Positions 42,375 to 50,593 of a DNA stretch of 64,000 nt are shown piece after piece. A program made the position numbers and the translations under genes. Source of the DNA: Hormiphora californensis (Eukaryota > Ctenophora > Tentaculata > Cydippida > Pleurobrachiidae); assembly GCA_020137815.1 (NCBI GenBank), contig CM035355.1, positions 7,128,597 to 7,192,596 of the forward strand. The letters run 5' to 3'. The notes under the pieces were generated by a model that saw only the letters and a program-made list of their open reading frames with translations, did not search any database and was not told the origin of the DNA. The first letter of the stretch is position 1. Every line of letters begins with the position of its first letter.

Positions 42375-43448
42375 CTAAAAGTGTCCCACTCGATCCCTTG
42401 GTATCAGTCGGAGTTCTCGGCCGTGCTTTAGAAAGACATTACCAGCGCTCTGTTGGGGGTTAATTCCCACACCATCGTTAGTGATAATAGCACTGGTAGC
42501 AGGGGGCACCTGGGGAAGGTACTGTGAGAAATAATAGCAGAACACTCATAGGGCTATATGATCATACCCGGCTTATTATATGTTACTATATATCAAAAGA
42601 ATAGTTAAATAATCTACAGAGCGGTTCCAAAGAAGGGAAGCAAAAAAGTAGGGAAAGAGCAAAGGAAGAAAATTGCACAAGATTACTTTTTGACAGCTTA
42701 ACTACATGCATACGATATGTATGAGAGAAAAATGAACGAAGAAAGATTACAACTAAAGCGGGATATCTCCCAGAGAAAGAGAGAGAGAGAGAAAAAAAGA
42801 GAAGGAGTGGTCAGTAATATGCAGCTTAGCACGCAATACTCGTCGCTTGAAGAGTGATGGAAAATGCAAAAGGCGTTCACTTTTGAACAATGACAATTCT
42901 TAATCTAGCCTATTGCATCTTAACCTAAAGAAAGAGAGACAATTGGTGGCGGACAACCTCGATTTGGTAAATTTCCACACGCTTACAACTTACAATCCGT
43001 AAGAACGTCTAAACACACAGGTGACCTGTGCCAGGTCATCGCACGTGTGGACAATTTCTCAAAGGGCGGCTTTTGTAAGAATTTGACCAAAGTGACTTTG
43101 GTCTCCCCCGCCACCAATTGTTTCAGTGGTGCTCCGACATATTAGCCGCGTCGTAGGGGACGCTATGCGCCATGCGGGTGGCCAATATGACAGATTAGTA
43201 ATGAAATTAACCCTCATCGTGTAATAGGAGTGACTTCGTAACCAATATGACAGAGAACCACCTATTTCCTATCCGGACATTATCCGGCTGAACAGTGCAG
43301 ACACTCACCTTGAATTCCTCATGCAGCAAACTTCAATACAGGCAGTAAAAGGGGTACCCTCAGGAACACTGAGAACTTTGAAGGGCAGTTTGGGATCGCT
43401 TGTCAGCGTTATTTTAAAAGTTACCTTAGCACCGGAACTGGCCGCCAT
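42375..43448 (-). CDS. UFM1: Ubiquitin-fold modifier 1 (UFM1), two +1 frame breaks in exon 1
   Basis: Exon 1 43309-43448 gives [20 protein letters not shown], then [16 protein letters not shown]. Exon 2 42375-42509 gives [40 protein letters not shown], then VGHF and stop. This is nearly identical to animal UFM1 except between the two parts. There exon 1 reads [11 protein letters not shown] unless one base is skipped at 43340 and another at 43321. Skipping them restores VLKFAAEEFK, exactly the family sequence, with a 46-codon exon and phase-0 splice. The mature C-terminus is the conserved RVG; UFSP proteases would remove HF. UFM1 is conjugated by UBA5, UFC1 and UFL1 to ER-associated targets. 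Human UFM1 is 85 residues; this would be 90. Confidence 0.93.
42940..43128. repeat. Possible MITE with CAATTGGTGGCGG termini
   Basis: ACAATTGGTGGCGG at about 42940 and its inverse CCGCCACCAATTGT at about 43115-43128 bound 190 bp upstream of UFM1 exon 2, within the UFM1 intron. Internal small hairpins (AGGTGACCTGTGCCAGGTCA) are visible. No target duplication was identified. Confidence 0.45.
43195..43245. mobile_element. 51-bp TTGGTTACG-family MITE in the UFM1 intron
   Basis: In inverse orientation: TTAGTAATGAAATTAACCC ... GTGACTTCGTAACCAA. It is flanked by a perfect 9-bp duplication TATGACAGA (43186-43194 and 43246-43254). Confidence 0.85.
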
Positions 43449-43720
43449 CGCAACGCTAATTAGGGGTTTGTAATGGGTTAGGTTAGATGGGATAATCATG
43501 ATAGTGATCGGTTGGGCTGGGGAAACCATTTTTTGGCGAAGAAAGGTAATTGATAGTTTGCAGCAAATCCTCGATACAAAATGTTTATCTGGTAACACAA
43601 TTATAACAGGTCCGATCACATGATAACGTAAAAAACAAAAATCTCTGCGAGTAAAAAATGTCTATGTTGTGCTTGGTGACGCAATCACGAAGAGGAGATG
43701 GCATCACCAAAGTCCTAGAA

Positions 43721-44815
43721 CTACGTAACACAAACAGATATGCCACTAATCCTAGCAGCGAGAGCCTCTATACTCTCGACCTCAAACTCGTCCCTCCACC
43801 GTCCCACCAACGCCTCCTCCACAGATTTATCAGGGTTCCCCGAATCACACTGCCCTGGTCCCTGTTCCGCGATGAATACAAACATGGTGAAGGGGTTAGG
43901 TGAGTTATCATTGTCACACAGCTCCATAAATACTTTGGCATCTTTCCAGGGGAGTGAGGTGAACTCATCAACCAGGACTGACCGTGTTGTAGCAACTATT
44001 TCAGATCTGTCCCTTTTGTAAATGTGAAACTCGCCATTGGAATATTGGGCAAACATGTTGGAGAGGTGGGTTGAAAAATTGCCCACTATTGGGAAATGGG
44101 ACGGGTTTGTAAGAAAAAAGATGGTTAGGGGATCTGATTGATCTCGATCCTCCAGCTTTTGTAGGAAGTTGTTTCTGATCTCATTCCACTTTGTCTCCGG
44201 TAGCCATGTCTGATGGTCGCTGTACAGAGTGTCCAGTTGCTGATGGTTGGGAGACGCAGAAGCAGCAGAGAAGTTCCCGAAACTTACACCAGACAGTGTA
44301 AATAGCCAAGCTATAATTGGCATGACAAAAGCGACAAAAACAACTAAAATTTTGGTGCAAATTTTACTCCCATGCTTTTCGTCGGCCTCTCCGTTGTCTT
44401 CGTCGACGTCAGAGTACGCCGATTCAGTTAACAGAGTGCCTGCAGAAGGGTAAAGTGCAGAAGGCAATACTGGATCCGAAATTGACGCCATCTGATCATT
44501 TACAGCTGGAAGGTCACCATCCTCTTCGTCATGGAGCTGGGGGTACAACCCATCTTGATCTACTTCTTCGTCATCACTGTTGTCGAGTTCACGGTAGGAC
44601 CCAGGGTAGCGAGATTTCCGAACTCTATCTAAAGAATCTCTCGCCTTTAGTACCATGTCATTCCGTGGCCTAAAACTGTGGGATTGCGGGATAATTAGGT
44701 TGATTTTAGTGGTAATGGGAGTTGGAACCTTGAACAGTCTCTTCTTCCCTTTCCGACTGAACAGGATGAAACCCGTCGACTCATCTTGTCCCGCCGGAAG
44801 GAGGGAACGAAACAT
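43721..44815 (-). CDS. TOR1AIP1: Torsin-1A-interacting protein (LAP1/LULL1-like)
   Basis: A single-exon 364-codon ORF with a true ATG at 44815-44813. Residues 1-150 are nucleoplasmic/cytosolic, charged and Ser-rich. One TM helix is at about 152-175 (CTKILVVFVAFVMPIIAWLF). The luminal domain (about 200-364) has SDPLTIFFLTNPSHFPIVGN, RSVLVDEFTSLPWKDAKVFM, CDNDNSPNPFTMFVFIAEQG and a C-terminal EEALVGRWRDEF segment, matching the AAA-like torsin-activating domain of LAP1/LULL1. Human proteins activate torsin ATPases in the nuclear envelope and ER lumen; LAP1 also binds lamins. Which of the two vertebrate paralogues it is closer to cannot be told. It starts about 830 bp downstream of PGPEP1 on the same strand. 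Confidence 0.85.
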   Translation of the reverse strand: MFRSLLPAGQDESTGFILFSRKGKKRLFKVPTPITTKINLIIPQSHSFRPRNDMVLKARDSLDRVRKSRYPGSYRELDNSDDEEVDQDGLYPQLHDEEDGDLPAVNDQMASISDPVLPSALYPSAGTLLTESAYSDVDEDNGEADEKHGSKICTKILVVFVAFVMPIIAWLFTLSGVSFGNFSAASASPNHQQLDTLYSDHQTWLPETKWNEIRNNFLQKLEDRDQSDPLTIFFLTNPSHFPIVGNFSTHLSNMFAQYSNGEFHIYKRDRSEIVATTRSVLVDEFTSLPWKDAKVFMELCDNDNSPNPFTMFVFIAEQGPGQCDSGNPDKSVEEALVGRWRDEFEVESIEALAARISGISVCVT

Positions 44816-44936
44816 AACCCATTACATTGACTATGCAATTACATAACAGACAATAACCTTTTCCTTTTCTCATTGAACAAAAACATACATTTACATGGAT
44901 TATCAAACGTTATAACTTAGGAAATGAAATGAATAC

Positions 44937-45177
44937 TATCAGCCGGCTACGTGTCAACAGTGTCCGTGCAAAAACACTTCCCATTCCGTGGGGGGAGAAC
45001 GGAGTGACAAATGGCAGAATTAGGTGCACTCATCCCGAGACAGTTCTACATCCTCCGACACGAAAACCTAAACAACCTTAAGGCAGGTGTTTCTAAGCGC
45101 CAAAACCGCGATGCTTTCACAACATAGGCGGTTAACAGTTTCTTACTTGCATTCCACGCACAATTTTCACAGAATGA
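44937..45177 (-). pseudogene. Decayed partial copy of PGPEP1
   Basis: On the plus strand, stretches such as GTGTCAACAG, GTGCAAAAACACT, GGCAGAATTAGGTGCACTCA and ATCCCGAGACAGTT closely match 45717-45830 inside PGPEP1. Later parts match to about 45960. The copy carries substitutions and indels and has no usable frame. It lies about 760 bp from the intact gene in the same orientation, indicating a local tandem duplication. The following 450 bp (45178-45640) contains nothing recognised. Confidence 0.75.
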
Positions 45178-45642
45178 TCCCAATAAGGTCGTCAGTTGAT
45201 CCATAACATATTTTGAAAAGGTCGTCGGTTAGCCAAACATGAACCCCCCCTAACAATGTCCAGTTTGGGCTTTTTCGCGATAACTTCTGAACCTTACGTC
45301 ATAGAAAGGTTTATAACCACTATAATCGATGCAGAATTTAATGCCGAGAAAGATGGTTTTATTCATTTTGTTCTAGAACGTTCCTGAAACCCATAAAAGC
45401 CGAAAAACCTAAAAAACCTAAAAATCCTAAATTTAGGATTTGAGCACTAAAAATTTTTTTGACTTCTAATTAGACACCAAACACTATTCTGACCAAGTTT
45501 CATCAAAATCGGGGCTGTTCTCTCTCACTTTAAGTTATGCAACATTAAACAATAAACATTCAAACTGAGAAAATCAACCAATAAACATTACGAAAATAAA
45601 AGAAAATCAAAGAACATAGCACAAACATCATTTCCATAACAG

Positions 45643-46194
45643 TTACCGTGAGAGAGATGAGAAAATCTCAGTAATAATCTTTCTGACAGTCTTCACAGTA
45701 CTGTCAGCCGGGCACGTGTCAACAGGCGGCACGTGCAAAAACACTGACTTTCCACTCCCGTGAGTGAGAGAACAGTGAAGGACAAACTGGCAGAGATAGG
45801 TGCCCGCATCCCGAGACAGTTTACACTCCTCCCCAACACGAATCACCACATCCTCTAATGCTAAGGTGCTTTTCTTGAGCGGCCAAAAATCCGCTGCTGG
45901 CACTTTTCCAGCAACATCAGGACGAGTGTAAACAGTTTCATTACACTGGCATTCCACTGCCACATTATTACCAGGATGTACTCCCAAATGAATGGTCAGA
46001 TCAGGTTTCTCTACCACCCAGTACTGCTTGATAAACTGTTCAGTTGAATCGTAAACCACATCAAGTTTTTTAAAAGCAACATCAGTAGAGTTAGGTTTCC
46101 AAAATTGGTCTTGTTCCAACAGGTCCAAAACTGTTGAGCTCGCGTTGGTGGGATGTCCTTCAAATGGACCAAATGCAGTTACTAGAACTTTCAT
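45643..46194 (-). CDS. PGPEP1: Pyroglutamyl-peptidase I
   Basis: An intronless frame of 183 codons from ATG 46194-46192 (MKVLVTAFGPFEGHPTNASS), the family's canonical start. An in-frame ATG 14 codons upstream (46236) is possible, but adjoins a large palindrome. The C15-family triad is present: Glu in NVAVECQCNE, Cys in DAGTYLCQF and His in VFLHVPP. The enzyme is a cytosolic cysteine peptidase that removes N-terminal pyroglutamate from peptides. Human PGPEP1 is 209 residues; this copy has a shorter middle region. A decayed partial copy lies downstream at 44937-45177. Confidence 0.93.
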   Translation of the reverse strand: MKVLVTAFGPFEGHPTNASSTVLDLLEQDQFWKPNSTDVAFKKLDVVYDSTEQFIKQYWVVEKPDLTIHLGVHPGNNVAVECQCNETVYTRPDVAGKVPAADFWPLKKSTLALEDVVIRVGEECKLSRDAGTYLCQFVLHCSLTHGSGKSVFLHVPPVDTCPADSTVKTVRKIITEIFSSLSR

Positions 46195-46242
46195 TGAACT
46201 GCAAGAATATGTAACAGGTAAATTTCGAACAGCCATAAGTTA

Positions 46243-46313
46243 CACGAGAATTTTTTTCTGTTTCATGTTTCTGATCAGTGATCAGAAACATGAAACAGAA
46301 AAAAATTCTCGTG
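46243..46313. repeat. Perfect 71-nt palindrome (35-bp arms) at the PGPEP1 5' end
   Basis: CACGAGAATTTTTTTCTGTT ... with its exact inverse around a single central G at 46278. It starts 7 bp upstream of the upstream in-frame ATG of PGPEP1. In RNA it would form a 35-bp hairpin with a tiny loop. Confidence 0.95.
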
Positions 46314-46626
46314 TGATCACTGATGTGAAATTCAAATTTGTGAATCACTTCAGCAGATTTTATAGTTTCAAACTGCGTATGGTGAATTTCAAAATTGGAA
46401 TAGTTAGTTATGTTGAGGGCGAACATGCTGAAAACAACAGAAAATCGTCGCGTCGCGGTCGCGGACGTAAAAGTTAAAAAAAGTTCAAATCGCCAAATCT
46501 GTGCTTTTTTTTAAAAGGGGGGGGGGTCGGCCGATATTGGCCTTGAATATAAATAGTGGTACACACACTTACAATGTCAATAATAAATTAAACAAACGGG
46601 GTCAATAAATTATATAAATAAAAGAT

Positions 46627-47500
46627 TTAGTCTATTTGGTAGATACTGTCATCCCGACCGCTGCTGCCTTCTGCCCTCAGTCGTCCGCGGTGCCCCCTGA
46701 TGGAAATGGTGACGGAGCGGACCATGGCAAATGACAACCTTAGCCTCAGGTACCGGATACACTGATCGTATGAATATCCTGTTTTAGTCGCCTTCTTCTC
46801 AGCCAATTGTTTCAAAGTCTTATTAAATTCCCTTCCAAGGCCCCCTGTAGTTGACATGACCAGTGGTGTGAATGTTGACTTTTCCACCTCTAGGACACGG
46901 TGGAGGTAGGATGTTTTCTTCTCTCTCTCGTGTTTTTCATATGTTTTGGCGATGGTCTGGTTTGAGTTGGACGATATCCTTGGATTGAAAATCCTTACAT
47001 CGAAATAGATATTGTCCATATCCGACCAAAAGCCGCGACTACTGATGTCAAGTCTGGCGCCATCGGCTGTTATAGTGCCAGCCGGAAGATTCACCCCTCT
47101 AACATTTAGGAGATGGGGTTCGATCTTAGTGTCGACACATACTTTATTCAGTTCGTGGCCAATGAAATCTCTCACGTTGTTGTGTCGGAAACATACAAAA
47201 CCTCCGAGTTTACAGGATATGAGGTGATCGATGGTGTTTTCTTCCCCACATGCACAATGCTGAGGTAAGGCCTGTCCGACGAGAGGCAGGTTATAACGGG
47301 CTGACATGGCGTCGTGCCACTCCTGTCTGTTGAGGGTGAAGTTCAAAGATTGGAGAGGGAGACATGTTAACCAGGATGAGGCCCCCTTTTCCATGAGTAG
47401 GTCCAGGTTTCTGATTTCAGCTGTAGTCATCATGTTTTTGATCTCGTCGATTTTCTTCTGATGAATATCGTTCTTGGTTTTGGCATACGTTGCAGGCCCC
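46627..47500 (-). pseudogene. Retroelement C-terminal fragment with possible nuclease-like domain
   Basis: An open frame of about 290 codons ending at 46627: EKGASSWLTCLPLQSLNFTL, a CACGEENTIDHLISC-type Cys/His cluster, RHNNVRDFIGHEL, then DGARLDISSRGFW ... IYFDVRIFNP, and FTPLVMSTTGGLGREFNKTL. This arrangement ends reverse transcriptases common in sponges, cnidarians and fish. The RHN, D-x2-LD and D-V-R spacing resembles restriction-like nucleases, but that is inference. The RT domain is missing, so it is truncated. Smaller relatives are at 9908 and 55807. Confidence 0.75.
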
Positions 47501-48398
47501 TTATAATATAATATAAGGGGCCTGGAGGGAATACCGCGCTAGGGGGGAATACATAATCAATCATATCTCCAGTTCCAGATAAGGGACAGAAATCGTTTTG
47601 GTAGCGTTGGAAAGAGGAAGATAACAGCTTTCAAATGCAACCGGTTTCAGGTCTCTATCTTATCAGGAACAGGAGATATGAACCAAACTCCGCAAAATCG
47701 AGTGCGGTAAAATAAAAAAATTCGAGATTTTAATTCAAATTTGAAACAAAGTGTCCCTGCAGGGATCTGTGACGTCACTTTTTGAAAACAACCAATCTTT
47801 GAACGGCTATTGCTCAGCCTCCTCAAGTCCAATTAACTTCTCTCAAAAACAGCAAGGTAGATAATTGTCAGATCTAACAGCTAGTGAAAGAATCAAGCAA
47901 AACGGACTTCAGGGGCCAAAGTTATAAGCACCGCCGTTTTTTCGACCGCAAAGTTATTTTCGACCCAGCCGGGCTCAGGCCAAACGCGCGCGCGGCATTC
48001 CCTCCAGTCCCCTCGTTGCGGGGGTGCGCGCATGAGGGGGCTGCAGCGCATTCCAATTCTTGGTTCGGTGGATGAGGGTTTTCTTCTCTGCTCTGTGCTT
48101 TTGCGAAATTAATTCCTTGCGCGCATTAAAATTCGCTTTATTGCGCGCTTACTCTTTTGCGCGTGCCCAAATTCAGTCTCAAAAATTGACCCAATACAAA
48201 ATGACATTGACCATGAATATTTGACCCTGACCTGACTAAAACAAATAAATTCAGACTTAAATCGGTTCTGAAAACAAATACACAGTTAAATATCAAAGAA
48301 TAAACTCTCACCCACATAAACGTCTCGCCCACCTCTCAATTCCAGTCCAAGTTGGAACCTTACAATTCCCCATAATATAATCAATAAGTTTTAGTTCC
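47501..48398. other. Repeat-derived intergenic sequence
   Basis: Contains a short palindrome (GGCCCCTTATAATATAATAT and inverse, 47497-47523). An inverted pair of ATATCTCC/GTTCC/GATAAG motifs at 47555-47690 resembles the arms around the RT fragment at 10.4-12.1 kb. GCGCGC-rich sequence lies near 47990. No host exon was recognised. Confidence 0.45.
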
Positions 48399-50010
48399 CT
48401 ACGAGCCACCCATGCTCATCATGAAGAAGAGAACAGCAGGGACAATGTACATCCAATATTTAGCGAAGAAGGACCTCTTATCTTTACTCTCATCAGTCTT
48501 CTTCCTGTCCTCAGCCTCCTTCATCTGAATGAAAGTGTTCACGTCTGGGGATGCCCCTATCACTGGATACGATACCTGGAAACGGGGGTCTCAATTAAAA
48601 TTTTTAAGTGTCACGATTCGCGAACAATCTAAAACTAAACCGACAACCGTATAGAGGCTACAACAAAACGATGTGCTGCACTGTCGCACCGTACCATTGT
48701 TGCCATGGTGACGAAAGGGGTTTTACAGGATAATGAGGTGATGATAATCACCGCGGTGCGACAGCACATCTAATTAAGGGGCGTACTGTTACACAATAGT
48801 ATTGCTATGGCTTCGTTAAAGATCCTGTCATTGGTTCAAACCGTATGGGAATGTGTTTAAACTATGATGTGCTGTCGCACCGCGGTGATTATCATCACCT
48901 CATTATCCTGTAAACCCCCTTTCGTCACCATGGCAACAATGGTACGGTGCGACAGCACATCGTTTTGTTGTAGCCTCTATACAGAATTAGACAGTTGAGA
49001 TACAGAATTCAAACACCTCACAACTTGTGTAGCAAGTGGTCGCCAGACGGCAGACCACGATATTACTAATGGCCCCTACTTGCAACCGGCCCCATAATAA
49101 GCTACCTGAGTGTCAGTAGAAAATGAGGTGGCAGATGTAGTTTTACCAACACATTCTTCAGTCTTGGTCTGGAGGGACAAACCAGTCACATACCCTGAGA
49201 GTAAATAGAGGGGTAAGAAGTGGGTAATAAGAGGGTTAAAAAAGGGGGGTAGTAAGGGGTGAATAAGAGAGATGTCTGATAGTCACAACAACTCCTGAGA
49301 ACCCTACCTGAGTTATCCATGTGTATGGTAAGGGTATGAACCAGATCTGCCTCAACAATACTACAAGGTCGGACAACTATCGTCACATAACCCTCACTCT
49401 CACTGATCTCTCCCTCCTCCAACACCTAAACAGAACATAATATAGAAATTGTAGGTAATTCGAAGAACACCTTGTCGTTGTAATGTTAGATAAGTTCCCG
49501 ATAAGTTGTAACAGTTGTGCCCTAATTTGAGCAATGGAGGGTACGAGAAATAATGGGTAATAATTATAGGGGGCGGGTGGCGGGGCTGCATGTTAAGCTA
49601 TCCGCTCAGTGCTCACCTTGTGATTGGTACGAATATAATAAAGAGTATCATTTTGGTTTGCAGCAGACTTCAGATCATCCACTCTCTCATTACTACTAAC
49701 AGGGATGTACTGGGGTTTGTTGTGGCTCGGGAGACTACTTTGTTTGATTGTTGGTAGGATAACTGTGGCCCGCTTACTCCACTCGCCCGATCCTGCAGAG
49801 GGGGGTTACATAACTCAGTTACACGATAGCTGTCAGGCGGGCCTGTTTTGACAGCAAGATATTGAAAAAGAAGATTGTTGGGTTGAAAGGTAGAAAAGTA
49901 AAACAACAGAATAGAATCCTACCAATTTTGTGTTCGATGTTCAGGATAAACTCGCTGTGTTGAGAGGAGGCAACATTCCACAGTAGTTGCAGTAGAACCA
50001 ACCAAACCAT
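48399..50010 (-). CDS. EMC10: ER membrane protein complex subunit 10, complete, 5 exons
   Basis: Exons (minus) 49923-50010, 49617-49792, 49308-49425, 49106-49194 and 48399-48575 are in phase and give 215 residues. A signal peptide (MVWLVLLQLLWNVASS) starts the protein, then EHKIGSGEWSKRATV. The luminal domain has SEGYVTIVVRPCSIVEADLV, HTLTIHMDNSG and Cys in KTEECVGK. The end is diagnostic: TFIQMKEAEDRK, RSFFAKYWMYIVPAVLFFMM. The EMC inserts and stabilises multi-pass membrane proteins; EMC10 is a luminal-domain, single-TM subunit. Intron 4 holds a 332-bp MITE. The start lies 367 bp downstream of the CAB39 stop on the same strand. Confidence 0.94.
48650..48981. mobile_element. 332-bp MITE in EMC10 intron 4, about 120-bp inverted repeats
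   Basis: TATAGAGGCTACAACAAAAC ... GATGTGCTG, CTGTCGCACC, ACCATTGTTGCCATGGTGAC and ATAATGAGGTGATGATAATC occur in the left arm and inverted in the right arm, ending GTAGCCTCTATA. The terminal TATA suits a TA target duplication (mariner-like). Confidence 0.85.
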
Positions 50011-50377
50011 GCTAAATTGTGTCAAAACATATTGTGGTTATATAACGAAAACATTAAAGAAAGGATGGAAAACTCACACTCATCATTCGACCCTCTAACC
50101 GGGAAGACATATCTCGTGAAGGAAAAACACACAGTGATATATGAATTAGAGTTGCAGAAAAATGTGGTATCAAAAAACTGCTATGTATCGTTCTCCCACC
50201 CTCAATTGGCATGATGGTGGGGAAGATGTATAACAGAAAGTAGCTCACTAAATATAACCTAAAACACACACAAGACTTGTCTATTGATTGAAAACTCGGC
50301 CATTCCAACCCTTCTCTCTCTCCACTCCTATCTATTTACAACTAACTCTCTCTCTCGTCCTCAACTGTACATTGTCA

Positions 50378-50499
50378 CTATTTCGCTTCCTCGGTACTAC
50401 CCTCATCAGGCGGCTTTTGGAGAGCTTTAACCTGCTTTATCAAGAATTCCCTCTCTTCGTGGAATTGTTCCTCTTCTGTGGGGAAGAGAGGGAGGGAGG

Positions 50500-50593
<94 letters not shown>

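Noticed and set aside
42415-42509. Exon joined to the two-TM gene
   Set aside because: It can be read in phase with that gene, but its other frame is unmistakably UFM1 ([14 protein letters not shown]) and ends in the UFM1 C-terminus.
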